DNA of 64,000 nucleotides from Chryseobacterium aahli (GCF_022699665.1 NZ_JALDNB010000004.1:186001-250000); one strand, 5' to 3'. Positions 1 through 9,620 are shown, counted from the first letter of the stretch. Program-made: numbers and translations. Notes: a model not told the origin generated them from the sequence alone.

Positions 1-112
1 ACGAAGAATATTTTTTCTGATCCGAAATTACGTCTGGCTGTATAATAAGGTCTGCAACCTCATTATATCTTTGTTTTATCGCTTCTAATTTTGGAATTAA
101 TGACTTAGACAT
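1..112 (-). CDS. prfA: Peptide chain release factor 1, N-terminal fragment
   Basis: Only the first 37 codons are in the window; the gene runs off the left edge. The start is the ATG whose first base is 112. The visible residues begin [19 protein letters not shown] and continue through a PDVISD stretch. This matches the usual RF1 start, in which a short helix is followed by a DPEVISDP-like motif. RF1 recognises UAA and UAG in the ribosomal A site and triggers release of the finished protein. The GGQ and PxT motifs lie outside the window, so RF2 is not strictly excluded, but the N-terminal pattern is RF1-like. Confidence 0.72.
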   Translation of the reverse strand, partial: MSKSLIPKLEAIKQRYNEVADLIIQPDVISDQKKYSS

Positions 113-209
113 ATTAAAAATTTAGTTTGCAAAGATACGGAATTGAGAACTAAGAAAAAAGCCGATTTGCTTGAGTCTTATGATGTTCTATATTTTTAAA
201 TTAAAAACA

Positions 210-240
210 AAAGCCTATGCAAAATACATAGGCTTTCTCT
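210..240 (-). terminator. Rho-independent terminator after the T9SS protein gene
   Basis: A perfect 10-bp stem (arms 210-219 and 227-236) with a 7-base loop. On the minus strand it is followed by a T-rich tract. It sits between the stop of the secreted protein gene and the start of prfA and should end the former's transcript. Confidence 0.8.
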
Positions 241-292
241 GTAAAATAAAATTAAAAATTTAAAGATTTTGGATTTGGTGTATGTTGATTTT

Positions 293-2362
293 TTAGTTTT
301 TAATAATTTTTTTTGAAATCTTCTGTCCGTTTTTCAAAGCTAATTCTACAATATAAAATCCGCTTGGCAAACCGTTCATATTGATTTGGTAATTGTTAAA
401 CGGTACATTCATTCTTTGGCCAACGACATTTGTTACATTTACATTTTGAATTTCTGAATCAACTTTTACATTAAGAATTCCGTTGGTTGGATTAGGATAA
501 ACGCCTACAGTAACTTTTCTTATATCTGAAGTACTTAGTCCTGACGTATCTTTTATACATCTTACCGACGCTCCCTGACCTCTGGAAGCTCCGGACGACG
601 GATTTGCCGACGAAGTTCCTACATAAAGAAACCTCCCTCCGGAATTAGAAGTATCAGAGCTCCAGAAATATCCTCTTTGACCTACAAAATCGAACGTTCC
701 GTTTGTAAAAGATCGGTTACCTCCTGCCGGTAATTTTAATTTGCTGCTATACGCCATTGCAGGATTAGATATCCCTTCTGCATTGACCGCTGTCGTCCAT
801 TCTGCCTGAGACGGCATTTTCCATCCCTGGCCAATTGCTTTACACGGGTCAGCACCGTTCGAAGATGATACCGCTGAAGCATTTACTGCTGTCCATTGAT
901 CACTTAATGCATTGGTACTCCACCATCTTTCAGAAGCGGATGAGCCTATGATAAAAGATCCTGATCCATTCAGTCCATCCGGAGAATTGATTGACGGAAT
1001 TGCAGATGTTTGAGAGTTTCTCAACTGATGACCATCGTCCCATCTTCCCCACTGGAAAAGATCTCCGTAAGAATCTGCATCTGACTGAGATGTTGCCACC
1101 TGAGCGCTTCCTAAATTCTGCTGTAGCCAAATTTTACCATCTGCTCCACGTACCGTCGTGTAAACTACTGACTGCCCTCTGTAATTAAAAGTTACACATC
1201 CTGTGTCTCCCGGATTATTGCCGGGATCAGTATTGTTGCATGTAATAGAAGTTGACGGCAATGCAATTCTCTTCACCTTCACACCATTTTGTGAATAGGT
1301 AAGAACTAATGAATTATTTGCTGCATCATATTGCAAATCGTTATATACAGCAGTACCATCAGAGACAAAATCACCACCAAAAGTTTCCCAAGTATCAGAT
1401 GTTGAATTATATTCATAAACCGTATTTTTTCCATTGTTCACAGCCCATCCGCTTGCAACAGCGTAAAGTTTTCCGGCAGGAGTTACGGCGATTGATACAT
1501 TATAAAGATTATCAGAAATTCCAAAATCGGCATTTCCCACTTGTAACCAGTTGGTTCCGTCAAACTTTTTAACATTAAGACGTCTGTTATTGGATGGTGC
1601 TGAAGCGTAAATAACATAGATTGTATTGTCTGCTCCCAGCGCAAAGTCTGCTGTAGAATTGACCCCCTCTGTAAATGTGCTTCCCACACTTGTTCCACCA
1701 ACTAATGACCATTGATCTGATGAATTTGCCGTTGCAGAGTTTTCAAAAACTTTTACACCCGAAGAAATTCCACAAACATATATTTTACCATTAGTCCCTA
1801 CGAGCATTTCTGAGAACGATGGTGTTCCAAAACCGTTGGCACCAACCTGTTCCCATGTATTATTTACGTAACGTTTTACAGATCCTGATTCTGCATTGGA
1901 GTACACAAAAATAGTATTGTTTGGAGATACAGCAGAAGCCTGATGATTAATAGTAGCTGCAAATGGTTTTGCATAAGAAGTCCATGCATTTCCATCAAAT
2001 TTTCTGACTTCCATTCCTGCATTGGGATATCCGTCCTGGTTGGTATAAAATACATTTCCTAAGTTATCTAATGATAAAGAGTTAAATGTTGCCGATCCTG
2101 TTGTGATACCTGCTGTGCCTCCAAGATAAGACCACGAAGTTCCGTTAAATTTCTGCACCGATCCTTTGGTAACAGAAATATCATAATAGGAAACATAATA
2201 ATTTCCCTGTGCATCAATTGCCAGATTATTATAACTGCTTGCCCCTGCAGAAATTGTGGCAGAACCTACATCTTCCCACTGTTGTGCATACGCCAGACCT
2301 CCTGTAATAAAAAGCAATCCTAAACCCACTTTTGCTATTTTACAATATAAATTTTTAAACAT
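293..2362 (-). CDS. Secreted T9SS cargo protein with FISUMP-like domain
   Basis: A 689-aa secreted protein. The start is the ATG at 2362; the frame extends only to a TTG six bases upstream. Residues 1-26 are a signal peptide ending in AYAQQ. Roughly residues 30-370 contain repeated short strands of the WxxVG / YNxLAxD type, which suggests a beta-propeller. About residues 390-600 resemble the Fibrobacter succinogenes major paralogous (FISUMP) domain: GKIWLQQNLGS, GDLFQWGR, WKMPSQAEW, GYFWSSD and SVRCIKD. The last 75 residues are a type A type IX sorting domain (VYPNPTNG, GLPSGFYIVEL, KIIKN). It is probably exported across the outer membrane by T9SS and surface-anchored or released. Its substrate is unknown. 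It is monocistronic, with its own terminator. Confidence 0.85.
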   Translation of the reverse strand: MFKNLYCKIAKVGLGLLFITGGLAYAQQWEDVGSATISAGASSYNNLAIDAQGNYYVSYYDISVTKGSVQKFNGTSWSYLGGTAGITTGSATFNSLSLDNLGNVFYTNQDGYPNAGMEVRKFDGNAWTSYAKPFAATINHQASAVSPNNTIFVYSNAESGSVKRYVNNTWEQVGANGFGTPSFSEMLVGTNGKIYVCGISSGVKVFENSATANSSDQWSLVGGTSVGSTFTEGVNSTADFALGADNTIYVIYASAPSNNRRLNVKKFDGTNWLQVGNADFGISDNLYNVSIAVTPAGKLYAVASGWAVNNGKNTVYEYNSTSDTWETFGGDFVSDGTAVYNDLQYDAANNSLVLTYSQNGVKVKRIALPSTSITCNNTDPGNNPGDTGCVTFNYRGQSVVYTTVRGADGKIWLQQNLGSAQVATSQSDADSYGDLFQWGRWDDGHQLRNSQTSAIPSINSPDGLNGSGSFIIGSSASERWWSTNALSDQWTAVNASAVSSSNGADPCKAIGQGWKMPSQAEWTTAVNAEGISNPAMAYSSKLKLPAGGNRSFTNGTFDFVGQRGYFWSSDTSNSGGRFLYVGTSSANPSSGASRGQGASVRCIKDTSGLSTSDIRKVTVGVYPNPTNGILNVKVDSEIQNVNVTNVVGQRMNVPFNNYQINMNGLPSGFYIVELALKNGQKISKKIIKN

Positions 2363-2538
2363 GATCAATCTTATTTTTATTTATTCTAAATTTAATTTAA
2401 TTTTGCACAAAATTACATTTCATACTTGGGGCAGACTTATCATTTTCAATTTATTTGTTATCTAGTCTTAAACCAATGAATATATCATTTAAAAGAAAAA
2501 ATCTCATGCAGAAGCAAACTAAAAAAGGATTGATATTT

Positions 2539-3378
2539 ATGTCTGATGACATCAAAATAGTATTTCATGATGATTCGGAGGTGAATAATTTTATAAAAAC
2601 TAATTATGTTGAAGGAAAATCAAGCTTCAATCTATTGTTTCTTTTAAGTCCGGATATCAATCTGAATGCAAGCGATTGCAAAACCCAATTTACTTTTAAA
2701 AAAAATCAATACATTCTACATTACACCTCAGAAGAAAGCCAGGCTGAACTCTGGACGAATAAGGAATCTTTGAAATACCTTCAGATTCAGATTAGGTATC
2801 AATATATTTTTAATTTAATCGACCCAAAATCTAACCGTGAAAGCGCTGAAATTCTTGAGCAGATGATTCATAATAATTTCATTTTCCTGCATAAAGAAAC
2901 TCCACCCAACATGACGGTAGAAATGCATATGATTATTAAAGAAATTCTGAGTTACTATCGAAAAGGTGTGATGCAGAAACTTTTTGTGGAAGCTAAAATT
3001 ATTAAGCTGTTAATCTTAATTTTAGAACAGTTTAATGAAAAAGATACGGCGCAAGATTTGCCTGAAACACCTTTACTTATAAAGAAATTTGTTGACGACA
3101 ACTTTCATAGAAATATAAAAATAGAAGAGATCAGTAAAATTTTAGGAATCAATGAAAGCAAGATCAGAAAAGAGTTTAAAATTCATTATCACATAACCAT
3201 TGTCGACTATATATCTGAGCTCAGAATGCTGAAAGCCAAGAAATTGATAGTCAATAAAGAACTAATGATCAAAGAAATTGCAATAGACTGTGGCTATGAA
3301 TATGTTCAAAATTTCACCCGTGCTTTCAAGAAAAAATTTGGCATTTCTCCGGAAAAATTGCGAACAGACACTATCTGA
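2539..3378 (+). CDS. AraC-family transcriptional regulator
   Basis: A 279-aa protein starting at MSDDIKIVF. The open frame reaches back to 2455, but an AAAGGA sequence lies about nine bases before 2539, which favours this ATG; the ATGs at 2476 and 2506 are alternatives. The C-terminal ~95 residues are a double helix-turn-helix of the AraC/XylS type (VDDNFHRNIKIEEISKILG, then IKEIAIDCGYE and FTRAFKKKFGISPEKLR). The N-terminal half matches no ligand domain I can name. It is divergent from the T9SS cargo gene, so local regulation of that gene is possible but unproven. A hairpin terminator follows. Confidence 0.88.
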   Translation: MSDDIKIVFHDDSEVNNFIKTNYVEGKSSFNLLFLLSPDINLNASDCKTQFTFKKNQYILHYTSEESQAELWTNKESLKYLQIQIRYQYIFNLIDPKSNRESAEILEQMIHNNFIFLHKETPPNMTVEMHMIIKEILSYYRKGVMQKLFVEAKIIKLLILILEQFNEKDTAQDLPETPLLIKKFVDDNFHRNIKIEEISKILGINESKIRKEFKIHYHITIVDYISELRMLKAKKLIVNKELMIKEIAIDCGYEYVQNFTRAFKKKFGISPEKLRTDTI

Positions 3379-3385
3379 AAACAGA

Positions 3386-3415
3386 AAAACCACCGATAAA
3401 TCAGTGGTTTTATAT
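3386..3415 (+). terminator. Terminator of the AraC regulator gene
   Basis: The stem AAACCAC/GTGGTTT with an inner GAT/ATC pairing, starting eight bases after the stop codon, is followed by a T/A-rich tract. Confidence 0.65.
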
Positions 3416-3475
3416 ATGTTGTTTTGCTATGATATTACTTTTCCAGAATTAAGGTGGAAAAGCAATGACATTCAA

Positions 3476-3766
3476 TTAATGATGTCCTTTGTCGTGCCCG
3501 TGGCTATCGTGTATGAAAGGTCCGTGACCTTTTGGCTGGTTGAAGATTACTTCAACACCTTCTTGCTCTGTAATCAATTTTCTTCTGATGTCTTCAGGAT
3601 CGAAAGGTTTTACCTTACCGAAATATTCTTTCAAACCTTCTGTTAACCACAAAGGGATAACGAAACCGAAAAACATAAAAATACACCAGAATCCTACTAG
3701 GAACATTGTAACAAAATAGATTGTCCAAAGGAACTGATAAAACGGCCAAAATGCTGATAACATCAT
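3476..3766 (-). CDS. Small two-helix membrane protein with His-rich tail
   Basis: A 96-aa protein of unknown function. Residues 2-45 are very hydrophobic and rich in aromatic residues (FWPFYQFLWTIYFVTMF, then FWCIFMFFGFVIPLWL), consistent with two membrane helices. The rest is soluble and ends in a histidine-rich tail (HGPFIHDSHGHDKGHH) that could bind metal, though this is inference. The start is a double ATG (3766 or 3763). It lies about 180 bases downstream of the class I fumarase gene on the same strand. I do not recognise the family. Confidence 0.7.
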   Translation of the reverse strand: MMLSAFWPFYQFLWTIYFVTMFLVGFWCIFMFFGFVIPLWLTEGLKEYFGKVKPFDPEDIRRKLITEQEGVEVIFNQPKGHGPFIHDSHGHDKGHH

Positions 3767-3873
3767 CTTTCTTATAGATTTTAGGCAAAAATAGGACTTT
3801 TTTCTTTTTCATCAAAAGATATAGAACCTAAATTTTGCAATTTGTTTTTATTTTAAACTAATTGATCTGGATA

Positions 3874-3901
3874 TTAGAAGTTAGATGTTAGACATTAGAC
3901 T
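3874..3901. repeat. Degenerate tandem heptamer TTAGANN, four units
   Basis: Four consecutive 7-bp units (TTAGAAG, TTAGATG, TTAGACA, TTAGACT) lie in the gap between the membrane protein gene and the class I fumarase gene. Confidence 0.7.
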
Positions 3902-3949
3902 ACAATTGTAACTCTAAAATTGTTGCATATAACTCTCAAACCTAAAATT

Positions 3950-5557
3950 TTAATGCGCAAGATTGGCGAAAAAGTCATTTCCTTTATCATCAGTAATGAT
4001 GAATGCAGGGAAATCTTTTACCTCAATCTTTCTTACTGCTTCCATTCCTAATTCCGGGAAATCTACCACTTCTACCGATAAGATATTTTCTTTTGCCAAA
4101 ATCGCTGCAGGACCACCAATTGAACCGATGTAGAAACCTCCGTATTTGTGACAAGCGTTGGTGACATCAGCAGTTCTGTTTCCTTTTGCCAGCATCACCA
4201 TACTTCCGCCATGACTTTGGAATTCATCCACATAAACGTCCATCCTTCCTGCGGTTGTCGGTCCGAAACTTCCTGAAGCCATTCCTTCTGGAGTTTTTGC
4301 AGGTCCTGCATAATAAATCGGGTGATTTTTGAAATACTCAGGCATTGGTTGTCCTGCATCCAACAATTCTTTGATTTTTGCGTGAGCAATATCTCTTGCA
4401 ACAATCAAGGTTCCGTTCAATTTTAATCTTGTTTTGATTGGATACTTCGACAATTCAGCCAAAATCTCAGGCATTGGCTTATTCAAATCAATATCAACCG
4501 CCGCTTCTAAATGTGGCGGAGTTGCTGGTAAAAATCTTTTCGGATCCTGTTCTAATTGTTCTAAGAAAATTCCTTCTTTGGTTATTTTTCCTTTAATATT
4601 TCTGTCAGCCGAACAAGAAACTCCCATTCCGACAGGGCAAGAAGCCGCATGACGAGGAAGTCTGATTACACGAACATCATGTGTTAAATATTTTCCACCA
4701 AACTGAGCACCAATCGCACTTTCCTGACAGATTTTCTGAACTTTTGCTTCCCATTCCAAATCTCTGAACGCCTGTCCGGCTTCATTTCCTTCTGTCGGAA
4801 GATGATCATAATATTTTGCAGATGCTTTCTTTACTGCAGCTAAATTTGCTTCAGCAGAAGTTCCACCAATCACTAAAGCCAAGTGGTAAGGCGGGCAAGC
4901 TGCAGTTCCCAAGTCTGAAATTCTCTCTTTTACAAATGCTTCAAGCGACTTTTCGTTTAATAAAGATTTTGTTTTTTGATACAGGAAAGTTTTGTTGGCA
5001 GAACCACCACCTTTAGTCAAGAACAAAAACTCGTAATAATCTCCTTTTTTAGCATAAATATCAATCTGCGCAGGAAGATTTGAACCAGAATTTTTTTCAT
5101 CAAACATTGTCAAAGGCACGACTTGAGAATATCGCAAGTTTCTTTTTTGATAGGTATTGAAAATTCCTTTGCTTAAATATTCGCCATCTTCAACCCCGGT
5201 GTAAACATTTTCACCTTTTTTACCCATTACGATTGCTGTTCCGGTATCCTGGCAAGAAGGCAAAGCTCCTTCTACTGCTACAGCAGCATTTTGTAACAAG
5301 TTATACGCAACGAATCTATCGTTATCTGTCGCTTCAGGATCATCAATAATTCTTCTTAAACTTTCTAAATGCGAAGAACGAAGCATAAAAGAAACATCAG
5401 CCATCGCTTCTTCAGCCAATAGCTCAAGACCTTTTGGATCGATGGTTAAAATTTCTCTCTCACCATGTTGTCCAACTTTCACATAATCTGAAGTCAATTT
5501 TTTATAAACCGTATCATCTTTCAAAATTGGATACGGATCCTGATATTTAAAATCCAT
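3950..5557 (-). CDS. Class I (iron-sulfur) fumarate hydratase
   Basis: A 535-aa homodimeric-type class I fumarase, which interconverts fumarate and L-malate in the cytosolic TCA cycle. The length matches the FumA/FumB type (about 540-550 aa). Cysteines that fit the three 4Fe-4S ligands are visible: C102 in [10 protein letters not shown]221 in GTAACPPYH and C315 in GVSCSADRN. The C-terminal beta domain carries [11 protein letters not shown] and [20 protein letters not shown] promoter box lies at 5577-5584 on the minus strand, about 20 bases before the ATG. It is divergent from the class II enzyme next door. The cluster is oxygen-sensitive, so the two isozymes probably serve different redox states. 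Confidence 0.93.
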   Translation of the reverse strand: MDFKYQDPYPILKDDTVYKKLTSDYVKVGQHGEREILTIDPKGLELLAEEAMADVSFMLRSSHLESLRRIIDDPEATDNDRFVAYNLLQNAAVAVEGALPSCQDTGTAIVMGKKGENVYTGVEDGEYLSKGIFNTYQKRNLRYSQVVPLTMFDEKNSGSNLPAQIDIYAKKGDYYEFLFLTKGGGSANKTFLYQKTKSLLNEKSLEAFVKERISDLGTAACPPYHLALVIGGTSAEANLAAVKKASAKYYDHLPTEGNEAGQAFRDLEWEAKVQKICQESAIGAQFGGKYLTHDVRVIRLPRHAASCPVGMGVSCSADRNIKGKITKEGIFLEQLEQDPKRFLPATPPHLEAAVDIDLNKPMPEILAELSKYPIKTRLKLNGTLIVARDIAHAKIKELLDAGQPMPEYFKNHPIYYAGPAKTPEGMASGSFGPTTAGRMDVYVDEFQSHGGSMVMLAKGNRTADVTNACHKYGGFYIGSIGGPAAILAKENILSVEVVDFPELGMEAVRKIEVKDFPAFIITDDKGNDFFANLAH

Positions 5558-5693
5558 TTACTTTCTATTTTCGGTGCAAAAATACGGCTTACACAAAAAA
5601 ACATGATCAAAATCAACAACTTTACATTGTATTTATAATGATTATAAATTGCGAGGTTTTTGATTTCTCATTAACTTTATGCAAAACATATTT

Positions 5694-5868
5694 TTAACCA
5701 CAAAAGACACAAAAGTTTTAAACACATTAGTTATTTAAGTTTAAATTAATACTTTTTTTTTAAGAACACCTAAGTTTCCGAAACCTCTTCGAGATTTCAT
5801 TTTGTGAACTTTAAAGAATTTTTTATTAATCTTAATTTAAACTAAATCTTTGTGCCTTTTGTGGCTTA
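5694..5868. repeat. MITE-like imperfect inverted repeat between the two fumarase genes
   Basis: The left arm (5698-5715, CCACAAAAGACACAAAAG) is the near-perfect reverse complement of the right arm (5848-5864, CTTTGTGCCTTTTGTGG). Inside them, TTTAAATTAA near 5740 pairs with TTAATTTAAA near 5833. The element fills most of the 341-base gap between the divergent fumarase genes and has no coding capacity. This is the layout of a small palindromic non-autonomous element. Similar sequences are, from memory, common between flavobacterial genes. Confidence 0.65.
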
Positions 5869-5898
5869 ATATAAATCTAAATAAAAATTTTAATCACA

Positions 5899-7293
5899 AT
5901 GAATTACAGAATAGAAAAAGACACCATGGGTGAAGTGCAGGTTCCTGCAGACAAGTTTTGGGGCGCACAGACAGAACGCTCAAGAAACAATTTTAAAATC
6001 GGTCCGGAAGGTTCTATGCCTCACGAAATCATCGAAGCTTTTGCTTATTTGAAAAAAGCCGCAGCCTTTACAAACACAGATTTAGGAGTTCTTCCTGCTG
6101 AAAAAAGAGATATGATCGCAAAAGTTTGTGAAGAAATTCTTGAAGGAAAACTTAACGATCAGTTTCCATTGGTTATTTGGCAAACCGGTTCCGGAACGCA
6201 GTCGAATATGAATGTGAATGAGGTGATTGCCAATCGTTCGCACGTAAATGCAGGAGGAAATCTAGGAGACAAAACAGAAGTTCATCCGAATGATGATGTC
6301 AACAAATCTCAGTCTTCAAACGACACATACCCAACCGCAATGCACATCGCAGCTTATAAAAAAGTGGTTGAAACTACAATTCCTGCGGTTGAAAAACTGA
6401 GAGATACTTTAGCTGAAAAGAGAGAAGCTTTTAAAAATATTGTAAAAATCGGAAGAACACATTTGATGGATGCCACTCCTTTGACTTTAGGTCAGGAATT
6501 TTCAGGATATGTTGCTCAATTAAATTACGGTATTAAAGCTTTAAAAAACACTTTACCCCATCTTTCCGAACTTGCTTTGGGAGGAACGGCTGTCGGAACA
6601 GGTTTGAATACACCTCAAGGTTACGATGTAAAAGTTGCAGAATATATTGCAAAATTCACCAACCTTCCTTTTGTGACAGCAGAAAATAAATTTGAAGCTT
6701 TGGCTGCTCATGATGCCATTGTAGAATCTCACGGAGCATTAAAACAATTGGCGGTTTCTTTATATAAAATTGCTCAGGATGTACGATTATTGGCTTCAGG
6801 ACCACGTTCTGGAATTGGTGAAATTCACATTCCGGAAAATGAGCCAGGTTCATCAATCATGCCCGGAAAAGTAAATCCTACACAGAATGAAGCGTTAACG
6901 ATGGTTTGCGCTCAAGTTTTAGGGAATGATACAACGATTTCATTCGCGGGAACTCAGGGAAATTATGAATTGAATGTTTTCAAACCAGTGATGGCTTACA
7001 ATTTCTTACAGTCGTCTCAGTTGATTGCGGATGCATGTATCTCGTTTAATGATCATTGTGCAGTTGGAATTGAACCCAACCATGACAGAATCAAAGAATT
7101 GGTCGATAAATCTTTGATGCTAGTAACTGCTTTGAATACGCATATCGGTTACGAAAATGCCGCAAAAATTGCAAAAACCGCTCATAAAAACGGAACTACG
7201 TTAAAAGAAGAAGCCATTAATCTTGGCTTTGTAACTTCTGAACAGTTTGACGAGTGGGTGAAGCCTGAAGATATGGTGGGAAGTTTAAAATAA
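5899..7293 (+). CDS. fumC: Class II fumarate hydratase
   Basis: A 464-aa protein of the fumarase/aspartase superfamily with full FumC length. It shows [17 protein letters not shown] (about 97-113), [14 protein letters not shown] (136-149), [10 protein letters not shown] with the probable catalytic H188, and the superfamily signature [11 protein letters not shown] near residue 320. It performs the same fumarate/malate reaction as the divergent class I enzyme but needs no metal and tolerates oxygen. The start is the only sensible ATG, preceded by A-rich sequence. A strong hairpin terminator follows 20 bases after the stop. Confidence 0.96.
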   Translation: MNYRIEKDTMGEVQVPADKFWGAQTERSRNNFKIGPEGSMPHEIIEAFAYLKKAAAFTNTDLGVLPAEKRDMIAKVCEEILEGKLNDQFPLVIWQTGSGTQSNMNVNEVIANRSHVNAGGNLGDKTEVHPNDDVNKSQSSNDTYPTAMHIAAYKKVVETTIPAVEKLRDTLAEKREAFKNIVKIGRTHLMDATPLTLGQEFSGYVAQLNYGIKALKNTLPHLSELALGGTAVGTGLNTPQGYDVKVAEYIAKFTNLPFVTAENKFEALAAHDAIVESHGALKQLAVSLYKIAQDVRLLASGPRSGIGEIHIPENEPGSSIMPGKVNPTQNEALTMVCAQVLGNDTTISFAGTQGNYELNVFKPVMAYNFLQSSQLIADACISFNDHCAVGIEPNHDRIKELVDKSLMLVTALNTHIGYENAAKIAKTAHKNGTTLKEEAINLGFVTSEQFDEWVKPEDMVGSLK

Positions 7294-7312
7294 TATACCA
7301 CTTCATAAAAAC

Positions 7313-7350
7313 AAAACACTCCGTAGAAAAATCTGCGGAGTGTTTTGTTT
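7313..7350. terminator. Bidirectional terminator between fumC and the barrel protein gene
   Basis: The stem AAAACACTCCG (7313-7323) / CGGAGTGTTTT (7336-7346) extends inward through a G-T pair. T-rich tracts follow on both strands, so it can serve fumC and the convergent gene ending at 7372. Confidence 0.85.
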
Positions 7351-7371
7351 GTTAATATGAATGTGTTAAAA

Positions 7372-8409
7372 CTACAGTCCAAATCCTATGCCAAAAATAA
7401 TGGCTTTGTCATTTTCGAAGTGATTTCCTTTGAAAAAGTTGCTGAAATCTTTTTTCACGAAAAGACTGATGTTGTCGTAAGAAACCGTAAACTGCGCACC
7501 ATACACAAAAGGATTTACCTGATAATTGCCTCTGTCTCTGAAATCCGGACCGTCACCTCTTACAATGTTGTTAGTTGACATTTTTACGCCTCCATACATA
7601 TTCGCAGCAACTCTAAATCCATCAGAGTAAGGTCTGTACTGAACATCCATTCCAGCATTTTTCAGCTTTGAGAAATTATACTGAATACCCAGCGGAACCA
7701 TAATGTAGCCTGTTCTTAATTTAGTTTTATCAACATCGCCGCCATAGTTTGCTAAATAAACTCCTGCATTGGCATCTTTAGCAAAAATCATATTATTATC
7801 TGGACGAAGCGTTCTCCATGAAAATCCGATTCCTGAAGTTAATCCCCAAGGACTCGTTCTGCTAAACTGATAATTAAATTTCAAACCAAATTCAAGATTG
7901 CTCGCATATCCCATGTTTTTATCTAAGTCATTATCCGGAAGGTCATTGGTAAGATTCATAATACCGTAAGTGAAATATCCTGAAAAATCTTTCGTTGGCC
8001 GGAACTTCTTCATCAGTTTCGCTTTCAATTCTTCATTAGAAGTCACATCAGAATTCAGCAATGAAAATCTTACCTGCTTTTGGATTACATTATCCAGATC
8101 AAAACCCAAAGATTCAATTCTCTGATCAATTTTCTCAGAATAATTATCTGCAATCTGAGATTTTTGCTTATCAAATTCCGCTTTATCTAAACTTTTAGTT
8201 TGAAGAGCAAGTAATTCTGCTTCCATCAGATTTTTCTCCTCCTGAATAATCTCATTGATCTTCATAGAATACTCTTCAATCTTCTCTTTTACAATAGGAC
8301 TTACTTTTGTTTCGCTTTTAGAAGAAAGGTCTATTTTAAGCGATTTTTGTGCATTCATTGATGTAGCAACAAGGCACAATATTCCTGTAATGATAAATTT
8401 CTTAATCAT
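7372..8409 (-). CDS. Outer membrane beta-barrel protein with coiled-coil N-terminus
   Basis: A 345-aa protein with a signal peptide (MIKKFIITGILCLVATSMNAQ). Residues ~30-120 are charged and helical (IKEKIEEYSMKINEIIQEEKN and so on) and look like a periplasmic coiled coil. Residues ~145-345 alternate polar and aromatic strands (FSGYFTYGIMNL, FGLKFNYQFSR, YIMVPLGIQYNF) and end in FGIGFGL, as outer-membrane barrels do. It is the last gene of a sigma factor / membrane protein / barrel operon, 30 bases after the anti-sigma-like gene. The barrel may be the surface end of an envelope-sensing pathway, which is inference from gene order. The family is not recognised by name. Confidence 0.72.
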   Translation of the reverse strand: MIKKFIITGILCLVATSMNAQKSLKIDLSSKSETKVSPIVKEKIEEYSMKINEIIQEEKNLMEAELLALQTKSLDKAEFDKQKSQIADNYSEKIDQRIESLGFDLDNVIQKQVRFSLLNSDVTSNEELKAKLMKKFRPTKDFSGYFTYGIMNLTNDLPDNDLDKNMGYASNLEFGLKFNYQFSRTSPWGLTSGIGFSWRTLRPDNNMIFAKDANAGVYLANYGGDVDKTKLRTGYIMVPLGIQYNFSKLKNAGMDVQYRPYSDGFRVAANMYGGVKMSTNNIVRGDGPDFRDRGNYQVNPFVYGAQFTVSYDNISLFVKKDFSNFFKGNHFENDKAIIFGIGFGL

Positions 8410-8439
8410 AGTATTATTATTTTTTAAGTTTAAATTGAT

Positions 8440-9051
8440 TTAATTTGAATTGAGATCAACCTTTGCAACGTTGCTTCCATCTTTCGATTTTTCGATAACG
8501 CTTTTATGTTCTACGGAGAAAAGTAAAGTTGAAGGATCAACATATCTTTTCTTTTTGACTTGAACTTTTGCCGAATCTGCTTTTGCAATAATTTTCTCTG
8601 CCGGAATCTGAGAAATCTGTACAGCAATCTCTTTAGAATTTTCTTTAATGATAGGAAGCATCTGTTTTTCTTCATTAATTTCAGGACTCATCACTTCAGA
8701 TTTTGTAGAAGCTAAATTCTCAACTTTATTTTGCTTTTCCTGATTTTGCTGAATAATTTCAGGAGTATTTTTAATTTCAGATTTTACAATCGGGTCTTTT
8801 ACAAGAGTTTCTTTCTGTGCAACCTGAATTTCTGATGATTTGTTTTCATTAAAAATCAAAACGGCTCCCAAACTGATCATTAAAACTAAACAAGCCGCCA
8901 CCAAAAACCAATTGATTTTTTTTGTCTGAGCGTCGCCAACTATTTGAGTCTGCGTTTCAATTTCAGACCACAAATCTCTTGAAGGAGAAATCTCTCTCTC
9001 GTCGACTTGCTTTTTGATCTGATATTCCAAATTATTTTTAGACGTGTTCAT
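8440..9051 (-). CDS. Single-pass membrane protein, putative anti-sigma factor
   Basis: A 203-aa protein. Residues 1-45 are cytoplasmic and polar (SPSRDLWSEIETQ), residues ~46-67 are one membrane helix (WFLVAACLVLMISLGAVLIF), and the rest is a Lys/Glu-rich extracytoplasmic region. It overlaps the ECF sigma gene by 14 bases, implying translational coupling. An N-terminal cytosolic segment, one helix and a position after an ECF sigma gene are the arrangement of anti-sigma factors, but I see no canonical ZAS motif (HxxxCxxC). It is a non-canonical or family-specific anti-sigma candidate, called mainly from context. Confidence 0.68.
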   Translation of the reverse strand: MNTSKNNLEYQIKKQVDEREISPSRDLWSEIETQTQIVGDAQTKKINWFLVAACLVLMISLGAVLIFNENKSSEIQVAQKETLVKDPIVKSEIKNTPEIIQQNQEKQNKVENLASTKSEVMSPEINEEKQMLPIIKENSKEIAVQISQIPAEKIIAKADSAKVQVKKKRYVDPSTLLFSVEHKSVIEKSKDGSNVAKVDLNSN

Positions 9052-9598
9052 TTTTCAGTTTTTTTTGTTGTTGAAAGTAAATCTTTCTCAATTTTTCTTT
9101 GGCTCTGAAGAGTTGCGTTTTGCTTACAGCGGTAGAAATATTCAAAGTATCTGCGATTTCCTGATGCGAATATTCTTCAATCACATAAAGGTTAAAAACC
9201 ATTCTGTAAGCATCCGGAAGCTGATCTAAAAGTTCCTGTGCATTAAAATCAAAGACGATTTGCTCTTCATGAATTTCTTCCAAAACAGAAGCGTTGACGT
9301 CGTCGAGATAAAAAACCGTTTTGTGGCTTTTAATAAAATTGAGACACTCGTTAACCACAATTTTTCTCGCCCAACCTTCAAAATTTCCTTCACCTCGAAA
9401 GCTTTCAATATGTTTAAAAATTTTACAGAATGCTTTGATTACGCAATCCTCCGCCTGATAAATATCGCTGATGTAGCTTTTTGCCACACTCAGAAATTTC
9501 TTTACACTCTGATCATAAAAGATTTTCTGCGCGGCCGGATCCTGTTTTTTCAAACGGCTCAGCAAATCTTCTTTTTTATTTTTAAACAAAAGCTTCAT
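9038..9598 (-). CDS. ECF (sigma-70 family) RNA polymerase sigma factor
   Basis: A 186-aa protein starting at MKLLFKNKKEDLL (ATG at 9598). The longer open frame to 9715 encodes aromatic-rich sequence unlike any sigma factor and would cover the promoter, so it is rejected. Region 2 is visible as VAKSYISDIYQAEDCVIKAFCKIFKHIESFRGEG followed by FEGWARKIVVNECLNF. Region 4 is LPDAYRMVFNLYVIEEYSHQEIADTLNISTAVSKTQLFRAKEKLRK. There is no C-terminal extension. It leads the operon with the putative anti-sigma and barrel genes and is preceded by an ECF-type promoter, suggesting autoregulation. Confidence 0.9.
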   Translation of the reverse strand: MKLLFKNKKEDLLSRLKKQDPAAQKIFYDQSVKKFLSVAKSYISDIYQAEDCVIKAFCKIFKHIESFRGEGNFEGWARKIVVNECLNFIKSHKTVFYLDDVNASVLEEIHEEQIVFDFNAQELLDQLPDAYRMVFNLYVIEEYSHQEIADTLNISTAVSKTQLFRAKEKLRKIYFQQQKKLKNEHV

Positions 9599-9620
9599 GG
9601 TTGTTATTCTGTTTCTACTA

